Source of the DNA: an uncultured Gammaproteobacteria bacterium
GTDB taxonomy: Bacteria; Pseudomonadota; Gammaproteobacteria; JAADHQ01
Assembly: GCA_947258655.1 (NCBI GenBank)
Contig: CAMYJD010000008.1
Span: 1 to 64,000 of the forward strand
DNA: 64,000 nt
Reading direction: 5' to 3'
A program made the position numbers and the translations under genes. This document shows, piece by piece, positions 20,193 through 29,580 of the stretch. The notes under the pieces are model-generated. The model searched no databases. It was not told where the DNA came from and saw nothing but the letters and a program-made list of their open reading frames with translations. The stretch's first letter is position 1; each line of letters begins with the position of its first letter.

Positions 20193-21071
20193 TTGAGCTG
20201 GCTTCAATTCTCCATTCAGACCGACAAGGCACATGCCGAAGGCAGCGAACAGGCCCTGCTGGAAGCAGGTGCGCTGTCGGTGACGGCCACTGATGCCGCC
20301 GACCAGGCATTGCTGGAGCCGGCGCCCGGCGAAACCCCGTTGTGGGACCAGATCATCATGACTGGACTGTTCCCGGCAGACATCGACCAGGCGGCAGTAC
20401 GCGCCCGAATCAGTCAATCCGCCGACGTGGATGCACAGCGCATCCACGTCGAGGAACTGCCGGACCAGGAATGGAGCCGGGCATGGATGGATCACTTCGA
20501 GCCGATGGCGTTTGGGCGGCGCCTGTGGGTGTGTCCACACGGATATGAACCAGCCGACGCCGACGCCGTGAACTTACGCCTGGATCCGGGCCTTGCCTTC
20601 GGCACCGGCACCCACCCAACCACGTCGCTATGCCTGACATGGCTAGATGGACACGATCTCCAGGATCTACAGATACTCGACTATGGCTGTGGCTCAGGCA
20701 TCCTCGCGATAGCGGCGATACTGCTGGGCGCGACCAAGGCCTGGGCCGTCGACAATGATGAGCAGGCCCTGATCGCCACCAGGGATAATGCTACCAATAA
20801 CCACGTCAGCCAGCAGATACAGACCTGCCTGCCGGATGAGCTGCCATCAATCCAGGTGGATGTCGGTGTTGCCAACATTCTCGCCGGACCACTATGCACG
20901 TTGGCCTCGCGCCTGGCCCACTCTGTACATGCCAACGGACATATAATCCTTTCCGGGATACTGGCAGAACAGGCCGATGAGGTACGCCAATGCTATGCGC
21001 CATGGTTTGATATGGATACCACGCTCGGCAAGGAGGGTTGGGTATTATTGCACGGAAAACGCCGGGCATGA
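20193..21071 (+). CDS. prmA: Ribosomal protein L11 methyltransferase
   Basis: A 292-residue SAM-dependent enzyme that trimethylates ribosomal protein L11. The SAM site LDYGCGSGILAIAA (about 164-177) and the N-terminal L11-recognition domain with EQDWSRAW-like DQEWSRAWMDHF (about 91-102) are clear; GLAFGTGTHPTT is the second family hallmark. The frame starts with TTG at 20193 with only a weak GGAAC upstream; the family N-terminus (W-LQF...) agrees with this start. It follows accC by 73 bases, as in many gammaproteobacteria. Confidence 0.95.
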   Translation: MSWLQFSIQTDKAHAEGSEQALLEAGALSVTATDAADQALLEPAPGETPLWDQIIMTGLFPADIDQAAVRARISQSADVDAQRIHVEELPDQEWSRAWMDHFEPMAFGRRLWVCPHGYEPADADAVNLRLDPGLAFGTGTHPTTSLCLTWLDGHDLQDLQILDYGCGSGILAIAAILLGATKAWAVDNDEQALIATRDNATNNHVSQQIQTCLPDELPSIQVDVGVANILAGPLCTLASRLAHSVHANGHIILSGILAEQADEVRQCYAPWFDMDTTLGKEGWVLLHGKRRA

Positions 21072-21157
21072 ACCATGCCTGCGGATAAAACATCAGCAAA
21101 GCGATTGCCTGCCACAAGCATTTACCTTGACCGCCATGCTCTGGTAATCTGATCGCC

Positions 21158-22366
21158 ATGCATACCACCTGTCCAGAATGTTCCAGTGTTTTTCGGGTAA
21201 CTGCCGAACAGTTAAATATTGCCCATGGACAGGTACGCTGTGGTTATTGCCAGGCTGTCTTTGATGCCCTCGGTAGTCTTGAGGATGACTGGAAGGAAAA
21301 CCTGCCAGGACATGATCAGACCAGTGAGGACAGCGGTCACTTACTCAATATTGACGACGATGGAGCGGATACAGCAAGCGCTTTGGCCGATGCAAACCAG
21401 AACGACACGCATTCGGCGGACCAACAGCATGGTGAAGATTCACTACTGGATGAACTACTGACAGATAAAGACGATGGCGCTCCTCGCCCCCGGGGGCCTA
21501 TCGCGACAGAAGATGAGCCCTCAGTCCTGGCTGAACTCGAGGCCGGCAAGCGCGGCAACATTCCTTCCGCTGATACGGATTACCACCCGCTGGAAGCTGT
21601 TGATATCAAACAACAGGCACAAGCCCTGTTTGGCAAATTGCAGGCGCAGATTCAGCATGGAGGGAATACACAGGATCCGACGCCAGAATGCACCAATATT
21701 GAGCATTCACAAGAAGTAATGCAGGATGATACCGAGATGGAGGGTATTATCGCCGCTGACAGCGATATAGCAGACTATGTCCTGGACAACGCAGAAGATT
21801 CCGCGAACGCCGGCGAAGACAGCTCGACGGATGCGCCGCATATCCTGCGCGAGGAGCTTGCCGCGATCGCCGAACACAGTGAAGACAGATTCCCTTTCCT
21901 GTGGCCTGCAGGAATTGCGCTACTGATCGCATTGCTGGCACTGCAAGGCCTTTATTACTTTCGTAACGATCTGGCCAAACATGACAACTATCGTGGTCTT
22001 GTCGTATCGATGTGTAACATCCTGTCCTGCGAAGTGCCACTGCGTAACGATGCACAACAGGGAATTAAAACATTACTGATGCGCAGTCATGCGATCAGCG
22101 CGGTACCTGGACAGGCAAACCGCTTACAAATTACAGCCGTGTTCACCAATACAGCCAATTACCGCCAGGCCTATCCGCTGATCAAAGTTAACATGACCGA
22201 CGAAACCGGAAAGGTTACCGCCATGCGCAGATTTCTTCCGCAGGAATACCTTGCGCCACATATAGACATCAGCGAAGGCCTGCCTGCACAAACATCGATA
22301 GAAGTTATTATCGATATCATTAAACCACGAACACCCGTCATTTCTTATCAACTGGATTTTCTGTAA
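21158..22366 (+). CDS. DUF3426 zinc-ribbon membrane protein
   Basis: A 402-residue protein. The N-terminus is an MJ0042-type zinc ribbon with C5, C8, C28 and C31; then about 200 acidic, low-complexity residues; one membrane helix at about 248-268 (WPAGIALLIALLALQGLYYF); and a C-terminal DUF3426 domain of about 130 residues with LQITAVFTN and PLIKVNMTDETG. The family's function is unknown; it is usually encoded beside prmA, as here. Topology is likely ribbon in the cytoplasm and DUF3426 in the periplasm. Confidence 0.88.
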   Translation: MHTTCPECSSVFRVTAEQLNIAHGQVRCGYCQAVFDALGSLEDDWKENLPGHDQTSEDSGHLLNIDDDGADTASALADANQNDTHSADQQHGEDSLLDELLTDKDDGAPRPRGPIATEDEPSVLAELEAGKRGNIPSADTDYHPLEAVDIKQQAQALFGKLQAQIQHGGNTQDPTPECTNIEHSQEVMQDDTEMEGIIAADSDIADYVLDNAEDSANAGEDSSTDAPHILREELAAIAEHSEDRFPFLWPAGIALLIALLALQGLYYFRNDLAKHDNYRGLVVSMCNILSCEVPLRNDAQQGIKTLLMRSHAISAVPGQANRLQITAVFTNTANYRQAYPLIKVNMTDETGKVTAMRRFLPQEYLAPHIDISEGLPAQTSIEVIIDIIKPRTPVISYQLDFL

Positions 22367-22561
22367 ACGCACAGCACCATATTTTTCTTATGTCAAGCCC
22401 GCATAAGCCGCTGAAATATTAAACTAAAAAATTTCACTTTATTGCGTTGCAAATAAGCGGTATTATTTGCGATCTGCTTTTACGAATGCGCTAGAAAAAA
22501 AACAATACGCATCATCGGAAATTTACAGAAATATAATTCAGGCATCAGGTTTTTTTACAGA

Positions 22562-23548
22562 ATGAAAATTGGCACCCACATTCTTAAAAACAATCTTGTC
22601 CTTGCACCCATGGCCGGTGTAACGGACAGACCGTTTCGTCAGTTATGCAAGGAATTGGGTGCAGGTATGGCTGTGTCTGAAATGGTCTCCTCCAACAGCC
22701 TGTTGTGGGGTAGCAAAAAAACCCAACGCCGTGCTGACCATAGCGGCGAGACTGAACCCAAGTCGGTACAGATTGCCGGAGCCGAGGCAGCGATGATGGC
22801 AGAAGCCGCACGCCATAATGCCGATAACGGCGCGCAGATTATTGATATCAATATGGGCTGTCCGGCAAAAAAAGTATGCAATGTTATGGCCGGTTCTGCA
22901 TTATTACAACACGAAAAACTGGTGGCCGAAATCCTTGAGGCCGTTGTTGGAGCAGTAGATATTCCGGTAACGTTGAAAATACGCACTGGCTGGGACAAGG
23001 AACATCGAAATGCGCTGAATATTGCGCGCATTGCGGTTGAATCCGGTATCCAGGCACTGGCCATACACGGGCGCACACGCGCCTGCCATTATAAAGGCGA
23101 GGCAGAATACGACACTATTCGTGCGGTAAAAGAATCCGTCAATATTCCGGTTATTGCCAATGGCGATATCACCACACCCGAAAAGGCCCGGCAAGTGCTT
23201 GAATTAACAGGCGCTGACGCGATCATGATTGGCCGCGCGGCACAGGGAAGACCGTGGATCTTCCGTGAAATCGAACATTATCTGAGCACCGGTAGCAAAC
23301 TGGCCGAACCGCCGGTCAGTGAAATCCGTGACATCATGCTCGGACACCTGCACAACCTGTATTCATTCTATGGTGAATACACGGGCGTTCGGGTGGCACG
23401 TAAACATATCTCCTGGTACAGCAAGGGACAAGCGGGTGGCGCCCGCTTTCGTAATGCTGTCAACCGCGTAGAAACAATACAACAACAACTAGCCATGACG
23501 CATGAATTTTTTGAGCACCTGGCACAAGAAGAGGAGTTAGCTGCATGA
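22562..23548 (+). CDS. dusB: tRNA-dihydrouridine synthase B
   Basis: A 328-residue FMN enzyme that reduces a uridine in the tRNA D-loop. It shows LAPMAGVTDRPFRQLC at the N-terminus, the catalytic cysteine in DINMGCPAKKVCN (about residue 100), KIRTGWD, and AIHGRTRACHYKGEA. Its stop overlaps the fis start by 4 bases, the classical dusB-fis operon. The 195-base AT-rich gap upstream is likely its promoter region, as for the E. coli fis operon. Confidence 0.97.
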   Translation: MKIGTHILKNNLVLAPMAGVTDRPFRQLCKELGAGMAVSEMVSSNSLLWGSKKTQRRADHSGETEPKSVQIAGAEAAMMAEAARHNADNGAQIIDINMGCPAKKVCNVMAGSALLQHEKLVAEILEAVVGAVDIPVTLKIRTGWDKEHRNALNIARIAVESGIQALAIHGRTRACHYKGEAEYDTIRAVKESVNIPVIANGDITTPEKARQVLELTGADAIMIGRAAQGRPWIFREIEHYLSTGSKLAEPPVSEIRDIMLGHLHNLYSFYGEYTGVRVARKHISWYSKGQAGGARFRNAVNRVETIQQQLAMTHEFFEHLAQEEELAA

Positions 23549-23835
23549 CTATGTCCACCGGCCAAGAAACAGCAGAAAAACGTGCAGAACAACACGTAGA
23601 CATCAATCGCATTCCACTCGCTAAACATGTTAAGGCTGCCATGGAGATTTATTTTCAGGATCTGGAAGGACACACACCCTCTGACCTTTATCGCATGGTC
23701 ATTAATGAAATAGAAAAACCTCTGCTGGAAAGCGTCATGAAACAGGTACGTGGCAACCAGAGTCGTGCCGCAGAGATGCTGGGACTCAACCGCAGCACAC
23801 TGAGAAAAAAACTGCAGTTACATAATCTGTCATAG
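23545..23835 (+). CDS. fis: DNA-binding protein Fis
   Basis: A 96-residue nucleoid protein that bends DNA and activates rRNA and other growth-related promoters. The C-terminal helix-turn-helix is [21 protein letters not shown] (about 71-91), and [10 protein letters not shown]-type residues precede it. It overlaps dusB by 4 bases. purH follows 80 bases later. The true start may be the second Met (MSTG, 23551). Confidence 0.96.
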   Translation: MTMSTGQETAEKRAEQHVDINRIPLAKHVKAAMEIYFQDLEGHTPSDLYRMVINEIEKPLLESVMKQVRGNQSRAAEMLGLNRSTLRKKLQLHNLS

Positions 23836-23915
23836 TTACAAATCCTGCTGCTAACATAGTGGCACACTCGCCAAACTGTCGCAGCACCCCCGTTCCCGCA
23901 CACACGAGGTTAAAT

Positions 23916-25481
23916 ATGAGTCGCATCCAACGCGCACTGATCAGCGTTTCAGACAAAACCGGTATTGTTGATTTTGCCCACCAGCTTATGGCCATGAAGA
24001 TTGAAATACTATCAACCGGCGGGACTGCTGCACTGCTGGCCGACAATGGCATCAAGGTCATCGAGGTTTCTGACTATACCGGTTTTCCGGAAATGATGGA
24101 CGGACGCGTAAAAACACTGCACCCGAAGATTCATGGCGGACTGCTGGGCCGCCGTGGCACTGATGATCAGGTCATGCAGGAAAACGGCATACCCGCTATC
24201 GATATGATTGTCGTCAATCTCTATCCCTTCGAGCAGACCATCGCCCGACCGGACTGCGATCTGCCACTGGCGATAGAAAATATCGATATAGGCGGGCCCA
24301 CGATGCTACGCGCTGCAGCAAAAAATCATGCAGATGTCACTGTTATCGTTGATGCCAACGACTACGCACCTGTACTGGCAGAGATGCAAGGCAATGACGG
24401 CGCAGTCTCTACTGCGATGCGCTTCAACCTCGCCACCAAGGTCTATGAGCACACAGCACGTTATGATGGCGCCATAGCCAATTACCTTGGCAGGTACAAC
24501 CAGGACAACACCCAGGCTGAATTGCCACGCACCTATAACAGCCAGTTTGTCAAAACGCAGGAAATGCGCTATGGCGAAAACCCGCATCAACAGGCCGCCT
24601 TCTATCGTGAACATACACCGGCCGAGGCCTGTGTCGCGACGGCGACGCAGATCCAGGGCAAGGAACTGTCCTATAACAATATCGCCGATACCGATGCCGC
24701 CCTCGAATGCGTCAAACAGTTCGATGTCCCTGCCTGCGTCATTGTCAAACACGCCAATCCCTGCGGTGTTGCCATTGGCAGCAGTATTCTCGAAGCCTAT
24801 GACCGTGCCTACAGCACCGATCCGACCTCGGCATTTGGCGGCATTATTGCCTTCAATCAGGCCCTCGACAAGGACACGGCCAGCGCCATTATCGACCGCC
24901 AGTTTGTAGAGGTCATTATTGCCCCGAGTGTCAATGATGATGCCATTGCGATGCTGAACACGAAGAAAAATGTGCGTGTATTGAGCTGCGGTCAATGGGG
25001 TGAGGAACGCATCCCCGGCCTCGATTTCAAACGCGTCAACGGCGGCCTGCTGGTCCAGGACAGAGACCTTGGCATGGTAAATACTGATGATTTAAAAGTC
25101 GTAACAAACCGCGTCCCCGACGCCCAGCAGATGCAGGACCTGCTGTTTGCCTGGAAGGTCGCCAAGTATGTCAAGTCGAATGCAATTGTCTACTGTAAAC
25201 AGGGCATGACGATTGGCGTTGGCGCCGGCCAGATGAGCCGTGTCTATAGCGCCCGTATCGCCGCGATCAAGGCCGCCGATGCCGACCTCGAGGTCATGGG
25301 TTCGGTCATGGCCTCGGATGCGTTCTTCCCGTTCAGGGATGGACTGGATTCCGCCGCAGAGGTCGGTGTCTCCGCAGTCATTCAGCCCGGCGGCTCGATG
25401 CGCGATGATGAGGTCATCGCCGCTGCCAATGAACACGATATTGCAATGGTGTTTACCGGCATGCGCCATTTTCGGCATTAA
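23916..25481 (+). CDS. purH: Bifunctional AICAR transformylase / IMP cyclohydrolase
   Basis: A 521-residue enzyme for the last two steps of de novo purine synthesis. The start at 23916 ([16 protein letters not shown]) is chosen because GAGG lies upstream and the family begins there; an in-frame ATG at 23859 would add 19 unconserved residues. The N-terminal cyclohydrolase shows GGTAALL and [14 protein letters not shown]; the C-terminal transformylase shows [27 protein letters not shown] and [11 protein letters not shown]. Ten bases after the stop an eight-copy heptamer repeat begins. Confidence 0.97.
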   Translation: MSRIQRALISVSDKTGIVDFAHQLMAMKIEILSTGGTAALLADNGIKVIEVSDYTGFPEMMDGRVKTLHPKIHGGLLGRRGTDDQVMQENGIPAIDMIVVNLYPFEQTIARPDCDLPLAIENIDIGGPTMLRAAAKNHADVTVIVDANDYAPVLAEMQGNDGAVSTAMRFNLATKVYEHTARYDGAIANYLGRYNQDNTQAELPRTYNSQFVKTQEMRYGENPHQQAAFYREHTPAEACVATATQIQGKELSYNNIADTDAALECVKQFDVPACVIVKHANPCGVAIGSSILEAYDRAYSTDPTSAFGGIIAFNQALDKDTASAIIDRQFVEVIIAPSVNDDAIAMLNTKKNVRVLSCGQWGEERIPGLDFKRVNGGLLVQDRDLGMVNTDDLKVVTNRVPDAQQMQDLLFAWKVAKYVKSNAIVYCKQGMTIGVGAGQMSRVYSARIAAIKAADADLEVMGSVMASDAFFPFRDGLDSAAEVGVSAVIQPGGSMRDDEVIAAANEHDIAMVFTGMRHFRH

Positions 25482-25488
25482 GATCCAA

Positions 25489-25544
25489 GTAGCGAGTAGC
25501 GAGTAGCGAGTAGCGAGTAGCGAGTAGCGAGTAGCGAGTAGCGA
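25489..25544. repeat. Perfect heptanucleotide tandem repeat, (GTAGCGA)8
   Basis: Eight uninterrupted copies of GTAGCGA start 8 bases after the purH stop codon. Read in the other direction the unit is TCGCTAC. Related but degenerate words are found after pilU (7791-7866), and TAGCCACTGGCTACTGG at 25635-25651 echoes it near the end of the diguanylate cyclase gene. Copy number in such repeats is expected to vary between strains. Confidence 0.95.
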
Positions 25545-25655
25545 AAGATTATTACTTAAGATGATAATCATACAGTCCTGTTAATCACTTTAACTATCAC
25601 TAAAATCAATTAGATCTAAAGCACTCAGACTAATAGCCACTGGCTACTGGTATTA

Positions 25656-27380
25656 CTACCTCTCGATACTTGATTTAACAGAAATCGTATTCCGGCCATT
25701 ATCCTTGGCATCATACAACGCACGATCGGCGCCATGCAGCAGTTCTTCTATATCATAACCGTCATTGTAACGCTGCCTGTGCAGGCCGATACTGACCGTG
25801 ACCGACACCGGGTTGTGCTGCCAGCGGAATTCGGTGCGGCTGATTTTCTGCAATATATCTGCGGCCAGTAATTCGGCCTGGTGCGCATCAATTGTCGCCA
25901 GGATGACAAATTCATCACCGGCAAAACGCGCAATCAAATGCTCCTTACCCACTTGCTTCCTAAGGGTATCCGCCATACTGATGAGTATATGATCGCCGGC
26001 TGCATGCCCGTACTGGTCATTGATGCTTTTAAAGTTATCGATGTCCAGCATCAACAGATTCAGGTCAGCACTATGCGCTGTCGCCGCGCTGACTTGCTCG
26101 GCCAGATACAACTCAAAATAACGCCGGTTATACAGGCCTGTCAGATAATCCCGCGAAGCAACATGCTGCAACTGTTTATTGGCCTTCTGCAACTCGTGGG
26201 TAGCTTCGTCCACGCGGGACTGCAGGGACTGGTTTATATTATCCAGTTCGTCGCGCGCGCCCTGCAAGCCCTTTACCATGGTATCAAAACTTGTACACAG
26301 AGACTGCACTTCATAGGGTGCATAGCGCGATATCGCCGGCAAACCGCCTTTAAACTGGTTGCCAGGCATACCGCTGGCCACCGCGCTCATCTTCTTCATT
26401 GGCACCGAAATCCAGCGCGCCAGTAGCCATGCAATCAACAGCGCCAGCGCCAGACCGATCAGCCCCCAGGTTAACTGCGCATGCAGGATGCGATTGACGC
26501 GTGCCTCGACCTCAGGTTTCGGCTGCGGCACCATGATCCCCCAGTTTATACCTGGCACCGCAGCATAACCGGCCACCATATTCGCCTTGATAAAAGGTGA
26601 ATAAAATTCGGTAACGCCCGTTTCGCCCCGCATCATCTTTTGCACTATTGATAACGATGCCAGGTCTTTCATACTGGCCATCCAGTCCGCATTTGGATGT
26701 GCGACGACCCGCCCGTTCTGGTCCATAATGGCCGAATGCCCCTTGATGCCGAATTTTATCCGCTGGCGCAGCTCCTCGATCAGGTCGATGCGTAATTCCC
26801 CCATCAAAACTGCGCGTTGTCGTCCGTCGCTATCATGCACTGGCATTGACATCATGACAGCAGGCTGCAGGTCAAATGGGCTTTGCTTGATCCCCGACAG
26901 GAACCATTTGTCATTGCTGCGGGTATACAGGTAGCACTTCTCACGCTCGAACAAGGCGCGTTCGTTCGCGGCCAGGTCCTTGCGTGTGGATATCACGATG
27001 CTGCCCTCCAGGTTGACCAAGGACACAGAACGAAACCCATCCAGACGTTTCATCGCATCACGGATCACCTGATGTCGTTGTATATCGATACTGTCTATTG
27101 GACCTTTAGCATGTGCATAATTGATAAAACTGCTCAATAGCCCCAGCGCTGTCATTTGGTCCTCAACATACAGCGAAATTGGAGCGGCAAGATTCTGTGC
27201 CAACAATTGATGTTTTTCGGAAATTTCGCGCCAGGCTTCCTCCCACGCTAGCTGATAAAGCTTGAAACCGAGAAAAATCAGCGGCACCACTGCAACCAAT
27301 GCAAGACCAGTTAATAATATCCGATGCAGGGGTTGGGCAAAAATACTGCCCGAGTGCTTATTATTGGTTTTATTATTCAT
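25656..27380 (-). CDS. Membrane-bound dCache-GGDEF diguanylate cyclase
   Basis: A 574-residue sensor predicted to make c-di-GMP. After the start at 27380 come a membrane helix (ILLTGLALVAVVPLIFLGF), a periplasmic dCache-type ligand domain of about 260 residues, a second helix (LTWGLIGLALALLIAWLLA), a HAMP-like linker with a coiled coil, and a C-terminal GGDEF domain with AGDEF as its active site and DYLTGLYNRRYFE. There is no RxxD inhibitory site five residues before AGDEF. A GTG start at 27515 would add 45 residues including another hydrophobic stretch; I prefer 27380, though its GGAG is unusually close to the ATG. It lies between purH and purD on the opposite strand. Confidence 0.88.
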   Translation of the reverse strand: MNNKTNNKHSGSIFAQPLHRILLTGLALVAVVPLIFLGFKLYQLAWEEAWREISEKHQLLAQNLAAPISLYVEDQMTALGLLSSFINYAHAKGPIDSIDIQRHQVIRDAMKRLDGFRSVSLVNLEGSIVISTRKDLAANERALFEREKCYLYTRSNDKWFLSGIKQSPFDLQPAVMMSMPVHDSDGRQRAVLMGELRIDLIEELRQRIKFGIKGHSAIMDQNGRVVAHPNADWMASMKDLASLSIVQKMMRGETGVTEFYSPFIKANMVAGYAAVPGINWGIMVPQPKPEVEARVNRILHAQLTWGLIGLALALLIAWLLARWISVPMKKMSAVASGMPGNQFKGGLPAISRYAPYEVQSLCTSFDTMVKGLQGARDELDNINQSLQSRVDEATHELQKANKQLQHVASRDYLTGLYNRRYFELYLAEQVSAATAHSADLNLLMLDIDNFKSINDQYGHAAGDHILISMADTLRKQVGKEHLIARFAGDEFVILATIDAHQAELLAADILQKISRTEFRWQHNPVSVTVSIGLHRQRYNDGYDIEELLHGADRALYDAKDNGRNTISVKSSIER

Positions 27381-27535
27381 ACTCCGGGTATGATGTCTGG
27401 ATGACAAGGTTATAATAGTCTTTATTACATCAACTGTCAGCACTATCAACGCAGCAATATAGATCCATCGACGTTTTAAAACGGTATAATACTTATTGTT
27501 ATTGATATTACACACATACTATACAAGGGTTTTAT

Positions 27536-28822
27536 ATGAATGTACTGGTTATCGGAAATGGCGGGCGCGAACATGCACTGGCCTGGAAAGCGGCACAATC
27601 TGAGCGGGTTGAAAGCGTATATGTTGCGCCGGGTAATGCCGGGACTGCGCGCGAACCGCGGCTGGAAAATGTCGACATCGGTGCCGATGATCTTGTGGCA
27701 TTGGCTGATTTTGCTGCCAACAACGATGTCGGGCTGACCATCGTCGGCCCGGAAGTTCCGTTGGTTGCCGGTGTGGTCGATTATTTCCAGGCACGTGATC
27801 TGCCGATATTCGGCCCGTCACAGGCATCGGCACAACTGGAGGGCTCGAAAAGTTTCAGCAAGGATTTCCTTGCCAGGCACAACATCCCGACAGCTGCATA
27901 CCAGACATTTAACGACATCGATGCTGCCATCGCTTATATCAACAAGATGGGGGCGCCAATTGTCGTCAAGGCCGATGGTCTGGCCGCCGGCAAGGGCGTC
28001 ATTGTCGCTACGAGCGTGGACGAGGCCACAGATGCGGTCCGCGATATGCTTGCCGGCAATGCCTTTGGCGAGGCCGGTCATCGCGTCGTCATCGAGGAGT
28101 TCCTGCAGGGTGAGGAGGCCAGCTTTATTGTCATGGCGGATGGTCAACATATATTACCGCTGGCCACGTCACAGGATCACAAGGCGCGTGACGAGGGTGA
28201 CAAGGGTCCTAATACCGGCGGTATGGGCGCCTATTCACCGGCCCCGGTCGTCACTGCGAACATGCACGAGCGCATCATGCAGGAAGTCATCAGACCCACG
28301 GTCGAAGGCATGGCGGCCGAAGGTCATCCCTATACCGGCTTCCTCTACGCTGGCATTATGATCGCGCCTGACGGAACACCGAAGGTGCTGGAATTCAATT
28401 GCCGCTTCGGCGACCCGGAGACCCAACCGATCATGCTACGTCTGCGTTCCGACCTGGTCGAGTTATGCCTGGCCGCACTGGATAAACGCCTGGACCAGGT
28501 CAACGCCAAATGGGATGAGCGTGCCGCGCTTGGCGTCGTCCTCGCTGCCGGCGGCTACCCGGGCAGTTACCACAGTGGCGATGTCATCCATGGGCTGCCC
28601 GACGATGAGGTCGCGGATAACAAGGTATTCCATGCCGGCTCGGGCGAAAAGGACGGCACCATCGTCACCGCCGGTGGACGCGTGCTCTGTGCCGTCGCCC
28701 TCGGCAAGAATGTCACCGAGGCACAAGCCAATGCCTATGCGTTGGTCAATAAAATCAGTTGGGACGGCATGTATTACCGCCGTGATATAGGTTACAGAGC
28801 AGTAGAGAGAGAGGCAGAGTAA
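27536..28822 (+). CDS. purD: Phosphoribosylamine-glycine ligase
   Basis: A 428-residue ATP-grasp ligase catalysing the second step of de novo purine synthesis. The N-terminus MNVLVIGNGGREHALAW, GPEVPLVAGVVDYF, KADGLAAGKGV (near 140-150) and EFNCRFGDPETQ are all diagnostic. AAGGG precedes the ATG. Its promoter must lie in the short divergent region with the diguanylate cyclase gene, or inside that gene's 5' part. Confidence 0.97.
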   Translation: MNVLVIGNGGREHALAWKAAQSERVESVYVAPGNAGTAREPRLENVDIGADDLVALADFAANNDVGLTIVGPEVPLVAGVVDYFQARDLPIFGPSQASAQLEGSKSFSKDFLARHNIPTAAYQTFNDIDAAIAYINKMGAPIVVKADGLAAGKGVIVATSVDEATDAVRDMLAGNAFGEAGHRVVIEEFLQGEEASFIVMADGQHILPLATSQDHKARDEGDKGPNTGGMGAYSPAPVVTANMHERIMQEVIRPTVEGMAAEGHPYTGFLYAGIMIAPDGTPKVLEFNCRFGDPETQPIMLRLRSDLVELCLAALDKRLDQVNAKWDERAALGVVLAAGGYPGSYHSGDVIHGLPDDEVADNKVFHAGSGEKDGTIVTAGGRVLCAVALGKNVTEAQANAYALVNKISWDGMYYRRDIGYRAVEREAE

Positions 28823-28830
28823 AGAGAAGC

Positions 28831-28856
28831 AGAGAACAGAGAACAGAGAACAGAGA
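28831..28856. repeat. Short heptamer tandem repeat, (AGAGAAC)3 plus a partial copy
   Basis: Three perfect AGAGAAC units followed by AGAGA, beginning 8 bases after the purD stop and preceded by similar AGAGA words. The unit differs from GTAGCGA but the length (7) and position just after a stop codon are the same. Confidence 0.85.
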
Positions 28857-28860
28857 TTGT

Positions 28861-28877
28861 GGCAGGCTGCGCCTGCC
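28861..28877. terminator. Possible hairpin terminator between purD and DUF302 gene
   Basis: GGCAGGC and GCCTGCC with a three-base loop form a stable stem. The following plus-strand sequence is pyrimidine-rich (CTTTTCCCTTTTATCTTT) but has no uninterrupted T-run directly after the stem, so termination for purD is plausible rather than certain. Confidence 0.45.
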
Positions 28878-28929
28878 GTTCATATGCTTTTCCCTTTTAT
28901 CTTTACTCTTGTATCTTTTACCTGCCTTT

Positions 28930-29421
28930 CTAATTTATTGCATCGTTGACGATGCCATCCAACAAATCACCAATCGCCTTCAATGATTTTTTCGATTCTT
29001 CGCTACCGACCAGCAATGGCTTGCGATAGGTGATATAGATAGTACCCGGTTCGGCGTTAAGCTCATAGATGGTGATGATATACGGACAAAAGGCGACATT
29101 ATGCGGGTCCGCTTCCATCGTTGCGCGTGACAGTGTCGAACTGCAGAAGTTGTAGGCCTGCGCATGCTTGTAAATATCCCTTGTCGCCCCCACGGCTGCG
29201 GCGGTACGACGCAACATCTTACCGATGAAATTGACGCCATTGATCTTGATCCCACGGTCACCAATCGCGCCCTTGATCGAATCGACAACAAAGGCATAAT
29301 CGTCTTTGACTACACGGGTCGTTTTATAATCTGTATTGAGCGGATCCTCACCGGGGGCGCCGGCAACAACGGACAGGCTGCATAACATCAATGCAACATA
29401 CAACAGGGATAGTTTTCTCAT
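28930..29421 (-). CDS. Secreted DUF302 protein
   Basis: A 163-residue protein with a signal peptide (MRKLSLLYVALMLCSLSVVAGA). The start at 29421 is chosen because GGAG lies 6 bases upstream; an ATG five codons earlier lacks such a site. The mature part is a DUF302 domain, a small family of unknown biochemical function, with YAFVVDSIKGAIGDRG and FCPYIITIYEL segments and two cysteines (one in YNFCSS, one in AFCPYI). It stands alone, convergent to purD. Confidence 0.8.
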   Translation of the reverse strand: MRKLSLLYVALMLCSLSVVAGAPGEDPLNTDYKTTRVVKDDYAFVVDSIKGAIGDRGIKINGVNFIGKMLRRTAAAVGATRDIYKHAQAYNFCSSTLSRATMEADPHNVAFCPYIITIYELNAEPGTIYITYRKPLLVGSEESKKSLKAIGDLLDGIVNDAIN

Positions 29422-29580
29422 AGGGATCTCCGCCAATAATACAGCGTATATTATAACGTCCTGAATTATTAAATAGCCAGACCGTCAATATCAACACAAT
29501 TACTAATGTTATGCTATTGCCGTGGAATAAAAAAATAAATACTATGCAGGCTACTGAATCGCCAAGCAGAGGAATCCTTT

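Noticed and set aside
24306-24995. 229-codon open frame antisense to purH
   Set aside because: Shadow of purH, no domain recognised.
25489-25544. CRISPR-like array
   Set aside because: Seven-base units without spacers; no cas gene in the window.
27381-27515. N-terminal extension of the diguanylate cyclase from a GTG at 27515
   Set aside because: It would add a second hydrophobic segment before the usual first helix of dCache-GGDEF proteins and would start in the purD promoter region.
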